This document shows, piece after piece, positions 21,179 to 32,756 of a DNA stretch of 64,000 bases. The stretch is from assembly GCF_032452875.1 (NCBI RefSeq), contig NC_083879.1:85569572-85633571 (forward strand), given 5' to 3'. Numbering within the stretch: position 1 is the first letter of the stretch; each line of letters opens with the position of its first letter. Origin of the DNA: Bos javanicus (Eukaryota; Chordata; Mammalia; Artiodactyla; Bovidae). The notes beneath the pieces were generated by a model. The model was not told where the DNA came from and ran no database searches. It worked only from the letters and a program-made list of their open reading frames with translations. A program made the position numbers and the translations under genes.

Positions 21179-22969
21179 AGTATTTTTTTTATTTGTATGT
21201 AACCAAATCTACCAACTTCTCCTGCCTCATTTTTGGCCATTTCAGTATCCATCTGACCCACTAAATTTCCTGCTAAAGAGCTGATGCGAGCTGAGTGAAA
21301 GGAAAGAGCTTGAGAAGAGCTAGATTTGCAGTCCAGACTGGCCGCTTTTTCAGGAAATAACTGGGGGCAAATGTTCCGAACTGTCCCGCACTTGGGTTTC
21401 CTCATCTGCTAAATGCGGGTGGCCCTGTCCCTCTCAGTATTAGGGCTGTGAGCCTCCACCCAGAGGGTGCACCGTGACCGTCAGGCCCCTTAGCTCCTCC
21501 TCCGTAGGACCCCTTCACCCAGCATCACCCCACACACAGTCAACGGGATGAAACAGGCCCTTGGGGACGCCAGCCTTACCCCAGCTTGGACGGGAAATAG
21601 CGGGTATTCATCGAGTCTGTCTCACTTTTCATTTTCTAACACCGTCCCATGCCCCACTCTGAAGGGTCTACTCTTCTTTCTCTTAGAATTCCCTTCATCT
21701 GCTTCACTCCCCACAAGTCACACCTGACCTGCACCTTCTGGAAGCCTTGTGCCCGACCCCCAACATTCCAGGCCAGGGGGTCAGTGCCTCTGGACCCCTT
21801 TGCAGGGCTGCTGGGGAAGCCAACCTACAGAAAGACGATCAGGCGGAAATACCTACACCCAGATTGGGAGGAGGGGTCCCTAGTCAAGAGCGTTGAAAAT
21901 TCCTTCAAATGCTTGACAGAAGTGAAACAAAACACCCAAAGCTGCCATGAGATGGAAGTTTATATCAGCAAACTGCCAAGACGACAGCTTCTGAGATTTC
22001 AGAAAGTATTTTCATCTCGCTCAACATGGATGCCTTCTATCAGCTCATCCCACTTACTGTAAAAATTATCCTAAAACTGAAAGGAGCAAATTGAATGGAA
22101 TTTTGTAGAAATGGGAGTAAAATCAGTACTGAATCCCCAAATGGGAGATTTCTGACAAAAAGAAAATCTTCTCAAATAAAAAGCATGGGGTGCCATTCAC
22201 TGCCAAGGGGAGGTCACAGACTCTGTCTTGTGCGCCCTCTGCCCATCTTCCACCCTCTGCATAGACTCTGTTATTCCTGTTCTCCATCACACACACTTCA
22301 AAGAAATCTCAGGGTTATTCCTGCCCTGAACCACACAACTGGCCCAGGATCCGCACTGTGGCATCTACCAGCACTGTTTCTTCCAAGTCATTCCGTTCTT
22401 TCCACCTCTAGTCAACTTGGCCCGAATCTGGGTGATCGCATAGGTCAACCCCAAACTGTGGATCATCTGTCCTGTCCCTGCCCTGGTTGCAGCGTCTCTC
22501 AGTCTGGGACGCTGGTCTTTGTATTTCTTTTCCCAAACAGACGGCAGGTTCCTTGGGGGCAAGTCGCTGACTTCCTTTCCCTGGTGTAGGTTTGCCTGGT
22601 CTGCTGTGACAAGCACCACAGGCTGAGCACTTCAAGGGCAGACGTTCATCCCCGATGCGGGGTCTGGATTGCCGAGACCAAGGCCAGCCCCCGCCCAGCC
22701 CTGAGGGCATCTTGGCGCTGCCGTTGGCAGGAGCCCCGGGCCAGCTCCATCCCTGCCACCCTGTTCCTTGTGGGCCCAGGACTGGATGCAGGGCTGCGCT
22801 GTCGCCCTCCCCTTGCTTGTGGGACAGGTCAGCTTGGTCTTGGGCTTGCCCTCCTGGTGGTCACGGAGGATGCGGCCCCCAGGGCACTTTGAAGAGCCCT
22901 CGGGACAAGGGAAGAGGGCCTGGAGGGCAGCTCTCAGCCTCTGCTCCCCTGGGGCCGTGGGCCTGCCCG
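21179..22969. other. Intergenic, possible MIR, no gene recognised
   Basis: 'gggtttcctcatctgctaaa' with 'agggctgtgag' (21396-21452) looks like an old MIR. Plus frames at 21649-22062 (137 codons) and 22095-22589 (164 codons) have no recognisable domain, no supporting splice signals and lie in a repeat-rich gap, so they are not called as genes. Confidence 0.35.
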
Positions 22970-23105
22970 TAGGTGTGGGAGTGAGTGCAGGTGTGGCTGT
23001 AGGTGTGGGTGTGAGTGTGAATCAAGTGTGGCTGTAGGTGTGAGTGTGGGTGCAGGTGTGTATGAACTTGTGGGTGTGAGTGCAGGTGTGTGTGTCGGCG
23101 TCCTG
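22970..23105. repeat. GT-rich minisatellite
   Basis: Degenerate repeats of 'gtgtgggtgtgagtgcag', six-base related, over about 135 bp. Confidence 0.85.
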
Positions 23106-23133
23106 AGCTCAGCGGTCCCCTGGTTCCCACCAC

Positions 23134-23245
23134 ACCTCCCTCTCTGCTCAGACAGGGAAGTCCGTCGTTTCTTCTCTCTGAACCACCGCACCTCCCTCTC
23201 TGCTCAGACAGGGAAGTCCGTCGTTTCTTCTCTCTGAACAGATGG
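23134..23245. repeat. 56-bp tandem duplication
   Basis: Two almost identical copies beginning 'acctccctctctgctcagac' at 23134 and 23190. Confidence 0.9.
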
Positions 23246-25434
23246 TTCACCCGGCACCCTGGCCTTAGGACCCCTCTCCTCTTCTCCTCAGGCCCGGGGT
23301 CCTTAGCATCTGTCTGTCCCCTGCGGTCCTAGGCGGGTCCTAGAAGCTGATCACAGGATGTGTGACCCTCGGACCAGGCCCCAGACCTCAAAGCACCGGG
23401 CACCTAGACACGGGAAATCTCCGACCCCAGCCCGCCCCCACTGACCCGGAAACGCTGGATGGCCCAGACCTGGGGTTCTCCCAAGCCCCCCAAGTGAGTC
23501 CAAGCAGCTCAAGTCTGAGGCCCCTCTCTCGGCTGACACCCGGCAGACCTCATTCCTCCTGCCTGGTTTCTAATCACAGATGGGCCAGCCCGGCCGCCCA
23601 GAGGCCGGGCCCTGTGTGCTCAGCAGGCCTGTGGCCCCTCTGACATTGCCCCAGGCTGGTGATCAGTCTGCGTTTGGACATTGCTCACCCCTTCCCAGCT
23701 AACCTAACACTTGGTTTTAACAGCTCTGCGTCCTCTTGTGAAACCCTGTGAACTTCCCCATCCAGAGGGAACAGGAACCCTCCATTCACTGCTTCCGGTT
23801 TGTCAGTAAGTGATCAGCTTTTTGGACATTGTTAAGACTCTGTACGTGGAAGGCTTTTCCTGATCACGCTCATCGGTCCATCATCACGTCTTCGGTCTTA
23901 CTGTTCGTCCGCGCCTCGGAGGAGAGGGTTTCTCATTTCTGGGGAAGCGTCTCTTTTCCTGGTCTCTTGTGGATGCGCCCCCTTGGAGATATTCCACTTC
24001 CCACCATGCCCGTGTCTCGTTTTCTCATCCCGTTGGACGCTCAGCTCTATCTTCCGGGATCCTGCTCGGCCACGTCCCTCCTCCTCCCTGGGCAGCTGCC
24101 CTTTCCCCTCCGACCTCTCCAGGGTTGCAGAGCCCCTCAGTGCTGAGCGGTGCCACTTCCTCCAGGGAGCCTGCCCCCCAAGCCTCCCTGAAACTGCGGT
24201 TGCCCGTCGCCAGTGACCCATGGAACGGTCACTCAGTCTTCCAGTGCCTTCATAGCTTTGACCCTGTTTCTCACCTCCTTCTTTGTGCAAATCTCTCCCC
24301 GTGGCCTCCCCATCTTCCTGACTACAGGGCCTCCCCAGGATCCACCCTTGATCACAGGAGTTTGGTTTTTAAATAAACTCACCATACGCTTGCGAAATAT
24401 CCCTTAAGTCTTCGTGCCCTGAAGCTTCTGTGGCATGTAAAGTTGCCTTATTTCCTTGAAACAGAGCTTGGGCCCCACTGCAGTCAAACCTAAGTCCCGC
24501 CAAGAGTAGGCGTGTAAAAACATCTTTTTAAAGACTCCAGAATTTCTGATGCTTTGAAAAATAAAGAAGAAACAATGACTGTATTTGTGCTGCATGAAAT
24601 CCATCACAGGGTTTTAAGCCACCGCTGGAGCTGGAGCTCTTAAGCAACCTTGAGAAATCCTTTATCTCAAGATTTCCTAGTTTCTGTAAATTTCTCAGAT
24701 TGCATCACCAAGAGGCTTGGAGACTTTACAGGGAAGATCCCATCTGTGGGCGGAGGTGGGGCAGCACATGGCTGTCTTCAGGGTCCATGTGGGGCGAGTT
24801 ATAAGACCCCAGAATGCCCCCTTGGAATCTGGACTGTTGAGTCAGTGGGGGGGGGAGGGGGCCTGAAAAATTAACAGGAGACAGAGTAACAGGAGGAAAG
24901 AAAGCACATTTTACTCACACCCATCTGAGTGCGTTCAGACGCAGAGGCCCCCTGGACAGCTGGCTACGGGGGAGGGGGAGCAGAAAGGGCTCCTACAAGG
25001 AGACGAATGGGCCTTCAGGGGAATACCTGGGTGGCGTGGCACTGGCACGATGTTTCCCTGGGCAATTTCCCATCCCCTTGTGGGGAGTCAGCCTCCTCCC
25101 CCCATGAGAGAAGAAAGTGCTGTCTTTAACCCTTTAACCAGGTGAAGGAAGCTCCAGAAAGGCTTCCTGCTCCATCGGCTGGATCTCAGGCATCCCGGTC
25201 CACAGTAACCTTCATCCCTCGGTGGGGCCTGGTGGGTTCGGTCAGACCCCACAGAGACCTCGCTTAGAGTCGGCCCGGAAGGCTCTCTCTGCAGGCGCGC
25301 CTGGTCCAGACTATGCCTGCAGAGATGGGAAGGCCGGGGTCGCAGCGTTTCCCGTAGGAAACAGGCCCAGGTGCCCACGCTCTATCGCATGCTTCACTTC
25401 TCATTTCCAAGGCTTACAGATACATACTCGCCAG
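23246..25434. other. Intergenic, probable L2 remnant, no gene
   Basis: 24080-24310 has the 'cacttcctccagggagcct' and 'tgtttctcacctccttc' type motifs of an old L2 3' end in antisense, low certainty. Frames at 23829-24376 coincide with it. A G-rich run lies at 24846-24861. No exon was recognised. Confidence 0.35.
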
Positions 25435-25765
25435 GGACTGAATATTTGTGTCCCTCGCCCCATATTCCCCTGTTGAAATCCTCACCCCACAGTGATGGCG
25501 TTAGGAGGTGGGACGTTTGGGAGGTGATTGTGTTGTAAGGGTGGAACCCTCATGAATGTGACCAGCACCTTATGAAAGTGACCCGGCCCCCCAGAGCTCT
25601 TGTGCCCCGTCCCCAGCTGAGGACGTAGCCCAGACACTGAAGCTGCCAGCAACTTCATCTTGGCCTTCTAGCCTCCAGAACTGGGAAACACAGGCTTCTG
25701 TTGTTTACAAGCCGCCCAGTCTGTACTCTTCTGTTACAGCCGCCTAAACGGACTAAGGTAATACT
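25435..25765 (+). mobile_element. MaLR-type LTR (MLT1/MST-like)
   Basis: Well-preserved order of motifs: 'gaatatttgtgtccctcg', 'ttgaaatcctcacccca', 'ttaggaggtgggacg', 'ctcatgaatgtgacc', 'agcctccagaactggg', 'ttctgttgtttacaagcc' and 'ccgcctaaacggactaa'. A solo LTR of an ancient ERVL/MaLR retrotransposon; no internal retroviral genes are present. Confidence 0.75.
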
Positions 25766-26530
25766 TTTTTATTCTACCCATGGGAAATAAACAGGCTTTC
25801 CTTTCCCCACATACTTACTACAGTTTGGGCTGCGATGGGAACAGACGGGAATCTGAAAACAGTGCTTCCCTGCCGCGTGACCCACCAGAGCCAGGAGGGG
25901 CCGTGCTGTCGGCTGTCACCCGTCCTTAAAGGAAGGTGCTGGGCCGCTCAGAGTCCACCTTAAAGGAAGGTGCTGGGCCGCTCAGAGGCCACCTTGAGAC
26001 ATTCATCGTTTATGCTCAGTGATCGATGTGCTGCGTGGCTCTCAAGCACTTTCAGATACTAGCTGATCATATTTCGGGTCCTGGTTACCCTCTCTCCCGT
26101 GTCTCTTGTTTGACTTAATTCTCTGTTTCTCTGGCTCCAACTGACCACGGGCCAGTATATTACAGGACAGAACCAGAAATCTTCTTTCCAGGCACTAATC
26201 ATTTAGAACCATATCTGAGAACCAGCGAGGAGAGACGCTCACTCAGGTCTGCATTCCAACTGTCTTTCATTATTTAGAAGAACAAGTTCTCTTCATTGCC
26301 TCATTGGACAAACATTTCTATGAAAAATCCAGTTTTAGTGGTTAAGCAAATAATTATTCAAGCTACTTCAATAAATATTAACATGGATCTCAAATAATTT
26401 ATGGGAACTGTGATAAACTATTTATAACCTGAAGTTAATTTTTAAAAATTGCTTACCACCGTCTGAGTCTTAGGTTTGAAGAGGCAGGCAGCTGATACAG
26501 TGGGGTTCTATTTTTGTTGTTCTATTTGTC
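25766..26530. other. Intergenic with a 34-bp duplication
   Basis: 'ccttaaaggaaggtgctggg' starts at 25924 and again at 25958, so a 34-bp block is duplicated. The rest is AT-rich single-copy DNA with no gene signal. Confidence 0.5.
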
Positions 26531-26534
26531 ACCT

Positions 26535-27317
26535 AGAGCCACACATCCTGGAATGTGAAGTCAAGTGGGCCTTAGAAAGCATCACTACGAACAAAGCTAG
26601 TGGAGGTGACGGAATTCCAGTTGAGCTCTTTCAAATCCTAAAAGATAATGCTGTGAAAATGCTGCACTCAATATGCCAGCAAATTGGGAAAACTCAGCAG
26701 TGGCCACAGGATTGGAAAAGGTCAGTTTTCCCTCCAATCAAAGAAAGGCAGTGCCAAAGAATGCTCAAACTACCGCACAATTGCACTCATCTCACATGCT
26801 AGTAAAGTAATGCTCAAAATTCTCCAAGCCAGGCTTCAGCAATACGTGAACCATGAACTTCCATATGTTCAACCTGGTTTTAGAAAAGGCAGAGGAACCA
26901 GAGATCAAATTGCCAATATCCGCTGGATCATGGAAAAAGCAAGAGAGTTCCAGAAAAATTTCTATTTCTGCTTTATTGACTATGCCAAAGCCTTTGACTG
27001 TGTGGATCACAATAAACTGTGGAAAATTCTGAAAGAGATGGGAAACGTACATGCAGGTCAGGAAGCAACAGTTAGAACTGGACATGGAACAACAGACTGG
27101 TTCCAAATTGGAAAAGGAGTATGTCACGGCTGTATATTGTCACCCTGCTTATTTAACTTATATGCAGAGTACATTATGAGAAACGCTGGACTGGAAGAAG
27201 CACAAGCTGGAATCAAGATTGCCAGGAGAAATATCAATAACCATCAGATAGGCAGATGATACCACCCTTATGGCAGAAAGTGAAGAGGAACTCAAAAGCC
27301 TTTTGATGAAAGTGAAA
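26535..27317 (+). mobile_element. BovB RT-region fragment, left half of an inverted copy
   Basis: Sense BovB RT encoding 'HILECEVKWALESITTNKAS' to 'KSLLMKV'. It has frameshifts (near 26740 and 27240) and lacks the short PDHL..LLRN segment at about 27042, so it is degenerate. It stops abruptly at 'gatgaaagtgaaagt', where the orientation flips. Confidence 0.93.
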
Positions 27318-27928
27318 GTTTGTGACCCCATGGACTGCACACACCAAACTTCCCTGTCAATCACCAACTCCTGGAGTTTATTCAAACTCTTGTCCATTGA
27401 GTCAGTGATGCCATCCAACCATCTCATCATCTGTCCCCTTCTCCTCCTGCCCTCAATCTTTCCCAGCATCAGAGTCTCTTCAAATGAGTCAGCTCTCCAC
27501 ATCAGGCGGCCAAAGTATTGGAGTTTCAGCTTCAACATCGGTCCTTCCAATGAACACCCAGGGCTGATCTCCTTCACAATGGACTGGTTGGATCTCCTTG
27601 CAGTCCAAGGGACTCTCAAGAGTCTTCTCCAACACCACAGTTCAAAAGCATCAATTCTTCGGCACTCAGCCTTCTTCACAGTCCAACTCTCACATCCATA
27701 CATGACCACTGGAAAAACCATAGCCTTCACTAGACGGACCTTTGTTGGCAAAGTAATGTCTCTGCTTTTGAATATGCTATCTGGGTTGGTCATAACTTTC
27801 CTTCCAAGGAGTAAGCGTCTTTTAATTTCATGGCTGCAGTCACCATCTGCGGTGATTTTGGAGCCCCAAAAATAAAGTCTGACACTGTTTCCACTGTTTC
27901 CCCATCTATTTCCCATGACGTGATGGGA
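27318..27928 (-). mobile_element. BovB 3' half in opposite orientation
   Basis: Antisense BovB from near its 3' end ('ttgtgaccccatggactgca') back to the IDGETVETVS-encoding region at 27905. In element coordinates it takes over about 60 bp after the point where the left half stops, so the two pieces are successive parts of one element with the second part inverted. Confidence 0.9.
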
Positions 27929-28610
27929 CCAGAAGTTGTGTTTAAGCTGCAGTATTTCAGTCCAAACATCCTGAAGTGCTACTGTCAGTGGGACTTGGTC
28001 CAGCACTTATATGACAGACAAATCTTAACCACTGCTGTTTGATGAGAGTGAAAATATTAAAACTGTAGGTTTCACAGGTAGTAGCATCTTGTAAAAGCCC
28101 CGCTGATGATTCTAACGTGGGGTGATGTTTGAGAACCCCCCAAACAAGCCAAGCTCCACAAATACTGTGACTCCCAAGGCAGCTTCTTGAGCCCTCTACT
28201 GGCGATGGGGGGTAGTACTCTCCTAATCCAGAGTCAAGGAAGGGATGAGCCCTCCCAGAATCCTGAGGACCCTGCTGGGGTTCCACCTGAGCGCGAGGGT
28301 TTTAGGGGACGGCCAAGGGGAGAAGGATGGCCATCTGCTGTCTTCCTCACATAAGCCCTCATCGGTTTGCTGTTCCTCGGGAGGCCGTGGGGATTCTGAA
28401 GTTCACTGAGGTTGAGAACTTCAGCTCTACAAGGCTTTCCTGGGGTGGGTGCCTGTGGGCTATGTGCTCGGGGTCACCTCTCGGCCTGAGTTCATGATGC
28501 CCTGTGGGCCTGCCACAGTCGTCAGCACTGGACGTTCAGAGTCCGTCAGAGCAGGCCCAGCAGGACAGGGACCCGCCCCACTCGAAGCGAGGACCAGGGC
28601 CTGCAGCTAA
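27929..28610. other. Intergenic, no recognised element
   Basis: Single-copy sequence; no exon, RNA or repeat recognised. Confidence 0.3.
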
Positions 28611-28611
28611 G

Positions 28612-28985
28612 CTGCTGCTTTGGGTTAAACTGTGTCCCTCAGAGAGACAGGCGGAAGCCCGAGCTCCCCAGACCTCCGACGGTGGCCCGGCTTAGAGACA
28701 GGGTGATACTTGATGTGATGTTAACAGTTCAGATGAGGTCGTTCTGGAGAAGCAGGGGCAGGGCTGACCCTGGACGAGGCGTGTGCTTGTTAAAGAGGAG
28801 AATCTGGCCCCCAAGACGCAGAGACGAGGAGCCATGTGATGCCAGAGGCGGGGGCTGGAGTGACGCCATCTCGGGTCAGGAGTGCTGGCGACCCCCGAAG
28901 CCAGAGACGCGGGGAGGGCCCTCTGCGTGGACTGCAGGGGAAGAGGGCCTGCAGACTCCTGGATCTCAGACATCCCGCTCCAGGG
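28612..28985 (+). mobile_element. MaLR-type LTR remnant (MLT1-like)
   Basis: 'ttgggttaaactgtgtccct', 'gttcagatgaggtcgttctg', 'gccatgtgatgccagaggc' and 'ggctggagtgacgcc' follow the order of MLT1 LTRs. Internal deletions are likely, as the polyadenylation end is not clear. Confidence 0.65.
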
Positions 28986-30060
28986 AGGGTGGGGACAGAC
29001 TTCAGCTGTTTCCAGGGCAGGCTTGTGATACTTTGTTTCAGCAGCCGGAGGAAATCGGGCAAGGACACAGGGATGCAGCCCCAGCCGGACTGCCTCCTCT
29101 GGGCTGGGCCCCGGGTTCCACTTAGACAGACTCCAGGGCTCCTCCGGCGGGGCTGGCCCCGGAGCCTGGGTGCCAAGAGGCTCCTTTCAGGAGTGACTCC
29201 AACATTCCTCTTCTGTTTGCAATAAAAACTCTTTAATACGTGATAATGGTTTACAACGTCAATGATTATTTAAAACGCTAGGAAGCAAAACTTTTAAAAC
29301 GCTTCAGATTGCATTATCCAGAAATAGGCAGCCTGAGTTACTTTACTAGAAGCTCTTGAAACGCTCTCCCCGGAGGGTCCCTGACTGCACCCACGCACAC
29401 CTAACAGGAAGTTTCAGAGGCGCCGTGACGCGTGAACAGGGAGCACCGCCCGGCCCCCTGCACTTTGCTTGCAGGCCGTTTCTATGCTCCCAAACATGCC
29501 TGGATGAACATCAACAAGGCATGTTTCCTCTGGAACCTGTGGGAATCAGTCCTCAAGGAAAATTCCCAGAAGTAGGACTGCCCCATCGCCATTGTTTCTT
29601 CTTTTGTGAAGAAGGAAACCGCAGGCCTCCGATGGAATCGGTCGTCTTGGGCCCATGGCAGAAGGCCAAGACTTAATACCTAACCTAACGACACTTCTGA
29701 CTTCCCCGGAATGTGATCTTGCATCAGCCACCCTGGTATTTCCTGGTCGCCACTGGGGTGATCCTGACTCCTAGACCCCTTCCGTCTCTGGGAGGAGTGT
29801 GACCTTGCCTCCAACAATGCGTTCTTTGCTCACAACCCGCTCGTTCCACTCACCTCCACCTTTAAAATCCTTTCCTGTCCTGCAGACCCTTGGAGCTACG
29901 CTTTTCTACTGGTGAGGCGGGATGCGGTCCAATTCACTGTAACCGAGCAGGACCCCTCGGGGCCTGCCCAGGACTGAGACAGGCCTTCCTCATATCCTCT
30001 GCTTTAGCTCTTCTCTCAAGTACCTGTAGGATAGATGACAGTATTTGATGCACATTTCCT
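28986..30060. other. Intergenic, no recognised gene
   Basis: Open frames at 28682-29225 overlap the LTR above and have no domain. The remainder is single-copy. Confidence 0.35.
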
Positions 30061-30061
30061 G

Positions 30062-30500
30062 AGTTTTGCAGATGTGACACCCTCTACCCCCACCAAAAGG
30101 AAGATGTTAAGTAAGTGATGACCACGAGCACAGAGCCTGCTGGTGCGTCAGGACTGAGAATGTTGACTCCTGAGACTCCACTCTGTTACCTCATCACCCG
30201 CCAATCAGAGAACCCCGTACAAGCTGATCACATACCCTGCAACCCCAATCCTCACCTGGCTTTTTAAAATGCTTTGCCTGGGACATCCCTGGTGGTCCAA
30301 TGGCTAAGACTCCAGGCTTCTGTTCCAGGGGCCCGGATTTGATTCCTGTTGGGGAACTAGATCCCACACGCCGCAAGGAGGACCTGGCATAGCCAAAGAA
30401 ATAACTAAAAATTTAAAAAATGTTTTGCTGAAACCCTGGGGGAGCTTGGGGCTTTTTAGAACATGAGCCACACATCTCCTTGCCTGGCCCTGCAAAAAAC
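30062..30500 (+). mobile_element. LTR-like element split by a SINE
   Basis: A CCAAT-like 'cgccaatcagagaacc' (30198), a TATA-like 'gctttttaaaatgc' (30261), then after the SINE 'ccctgggggagcttggggc' and 'ccttgcctggccctgcaaaa' resemble a retroviral LTR U3-R layout. The family was not identified and the left boundary is uncertain. No internal viral genes are present. Confidence 0.45.
30279..30415 (+). mobile_element. Short tRNA-type SINE inside the LTR-like element
   Basis: 'gggacatccctggtggtcc', 'aatggctaagactccaggc', 'ggggaactagatcccacacg' and an A-rich tail. The flanks 'aaaatgctttgc' (30266) and 'aaaatgttttgc' (30417) look like its target-site duplication with one change. Confidence 0.85.
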
Positions 30501-30753
30501 CTAAATGTTGATACAGCCACTGTAGAAAACAATACGGAGATTCCTTTAAAAACTGAACATGGAATTAGCATGTGACCCAGCAATCCCACTACTGAGCAGA
30601 TACCCTGAGAAAGCTGTAATTCAAACAGACAAAAAACCCCACAAGTACCCAGTGCTTTACTGGAGTACTGTTCACAGTAATGAGGACCTAGAAGCCACCG
30701 AGATGTCAATTGACAGATGAATGGATAAAGATGTGGTACCAGACACAATGGAG

Positions 30754-31157
30754 TGAAGGAAAGTTGCAAGGCTCGAGGTAGCCTGGAGTTAAAACTCCCC
30801 TCCAGGTCCTCCCCACCATTCTATGCAAAACAAAGAACTCTCTCACCCTAACAAAAAATGGACATTAGGTTGGTTACGCCCAGCTCCCAGCCAGTCCAGC
30901 CTCTGGCCGATCTCCAAAATTCCTGGCCCCAGCCATTTAAGAGATAACTACTCGGAACAACCTTGGAGAAGAACAGGCTCCCTTAAGACTGTAACTTTCC
31001 ACATACATGCCTATAGATCTTACTCATTTCTTAGGTTAGTGCAGCAGCTCACTAATCTGACTGCTGCCCCTTCTCGCCTCATTAAAGGTGATCTGTTCCT
31101 GTAAAGTGCCGGTCTCATTCTTTTCTGAACTTCGCCTTCTAGCTCCCTTACCCTACA
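30754..31157 (+). mobile_element. Probable solo endogenous-retrovirus LTR
   Basis: A 404-bp block foreign to the flanking L1. It begins TGAAGG and ends CTACA, contains a polyadenylation-like ATTAAA at 31080-31085 followed by 'gtgatctgttcctgtaaagt', and carries no open reading frame of note. The target duplication is not clear ('ggag' against 'agag'). Confidence 0.5.
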
Positions 31158-31161
31158 CAGA

Positions 31162-31380
31162 GTGCATGCTAACTTGCTTCAGTCATGTCCAATTCTGCCA
31201 CCCCATGGACTGTAGTCCACCAGTCTCCTCTGTCCATGAGATTCTCCAGGCAAGAATACTGGAGTGGGTTGCCGTGCCCTCCTCCAGAGGACCTTCCCCA
31301 TCCAGGGATCGAATCCGAGTCTCTTATGTCTCCTGCACTGACAGGCAGGTTTTTTCCTCCAGCACCACCCGAGAAGCGCA
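31162..31380 (-). mobile_element. Bov-tA SINE
   Basis: Antisense copy with 'ttcagtcatgtccaattctg', 'actggagtgggttgccgtg', 'cagggatcgaatccgagtc' and 'gcaccacccgagaagcg', abutting the right end of the LTR inside the L1. Confidence 0.92.
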
Positions 31381-31654
31381 CAATGAATTATTACTGAGCC
31401 ATAAAAAGGGACGAAATTGAGTCCGTGTCAGTGATGCGGGTGAACCTAAAGCTTGTCATGCAGAGTGAAGTAGGTCAGAAAGAAAAACACAAATATTGCA
31501 TTTTAACGTTTATATACAGAATCTAGAAAAATGGGACTGGTGAACCTACTTACAGAGCACGAACAGGGGCACAGATGCAGAGAGCACACACAGATGCAGA
31601 GAGCACACTCGTGGGCACGGAGGGGGAGCTAGGGCAGAGCTGTCTTTTTTAAAA

Positions 31655-31795
31655 GTCATTTACTGATTTCCATTTTTTTTTTTGTCTATAACTCTTGGCT
31701 TATATGATCTTAGTTCCCTAACCAGGGATCTAACCCGTGCCCCCTGCAGTGGAAACACAAAGGCTTAGCCACTGGACCGCCAGGGAAGTCTCCCA
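31655..31795 (-). mobile_element. Short tRNA-type SINE (antisense)
   Basis: T-rich start, then 'gttccctaaccagggatct', 'gtggaaacacaaaggctta' and 'gaccgccagggaagtc': the reverse of the short tRNA SINE. Confidence 0.85.
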
Positions 31796-32604
31796 GAGCT
31801 GTCTTTATAAGGACGTGCCAGGCCCGTCTCCCCACATGCTAAAGGTGGAAGCAGAAGCCCATGTGCAAGCACCAACCTATTATCAGTAGGCAGCATTCAT
31901 CACACGTCCTTACCGCCAGCGATAAAAGAAGTGTTCACATACTGAGATACGGGGAAGTCATTCTGGCTGATACCTGATTTAAGCTGAACTCAGTGCTAAC
32001 TAAAGTAGCCTGTTTATGGCCTCTCAAACGCTCATTGCACATCTGCTTTAATTGTTCAAGAAAAGGGCACATTGGCCAAAAGTGAAGAAGGTCCGTGTTG
32101 AAGATTAAATGCCTCCTGTCCTGGGACTCCAGCCCTGGTCCTCCCTTGATGCGAAGACTCCCTTCCTAGGTGCGAGGCCAGGCTGATCTGCCGTGTATGT
32201 GCTGATCTGTGTGTGTGTACGTGTGTGTGTGTGTTTCCTGGAAATATATCCCTGACTTGTTTAATGTTCTTTGTTCTGACAAGATATAGAACTGCTGGAA
32301 ACCCTGCTTCTCTGCAGTGCTTCCTCAGAGTCACCCGAGAAGCGGGCTTCCAAGCTAATCCTCAGTTTGGCTCAAATAAAGCCCTTTTCCATTTGTATTG
32401 TAGACCGTTTATTGATTTGTCAGTTGACACCCAGCCTGTGCTGACGGCAGCGCTCTGCCCTCACCTCGGCCTGCCTGATTGCTCCCCAATCTCCCCCCAG
32501 AGTCCCTCCAGCACTGGAGACAGGCTGTTCAGAGAGCAAGCAGAACACTTCTCCTCTGAGTCCTGTCTGCTGACCTTTGACGCTAGACAAAAGCAGGGTC
32601 AGGG
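31796..32604. other. Intergenic with short (TG)n
   Basis: A (TG) tract lies at 32209-32233. A plus frame at 32213-32629 (138 codons) has no recognised domain. Nothing else. Confidence 0.35.
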
Positions 32605-32605
32605 A

Positions 32606-32756
32606 CTTTCTTCCCTGGAGGTCCAGTGATTAGGACTCCACGCTTCCAACGGAAGGGCTTGGGTTTGGTCCCTGATTGGCGAACTAGGATCTCACATGCT
32701 GTGTTGCAGGGCCAAAAAAAGAAAAAACAAGTGAAATCAGCAAAAAGAAAGAAAAA
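32606..32756 (+). mobile_element. Short tRNA-type SINE
   Basis: 'gggactttcttccctggagg', 'agtgattaggactccacgc', 'tgattggcgaactagga' and an A-rich tail. Confidence 0.85.

Larger units (their letters stand above)
30505..31640 (+). mobile_element. L1 3' end interrupted by an LTR and a Bov-tA
   Basis: Sense L1: 'gacccagcaatcccacta', 'gtgctttactggagtactg', 'gatgaatggataaagatgtg' and 'cagacacaatggag' to 30753. It then resumes after the insertions with 'aatgaattattactgagcc', 'agtgaagtaggtcagaaag' and 'agaatctagaaaaatggg' from 31382. The split point is at the 'caatggaatattactcagcc' site of L1. Confidence 0.8.

Noticed and set aside
21649..22589. Two plus-strand frames of 137 and 164 codons
   Set aside because: No homology recognised, no start context or splice evidence; the second is consistent with chance in C-rich DNA.
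26535..27928. Twin-priming origin for the inverted BovB
   Set aside because: Twin priming would leave the element's 3' end at an outer edge; here it is at the inner junction.
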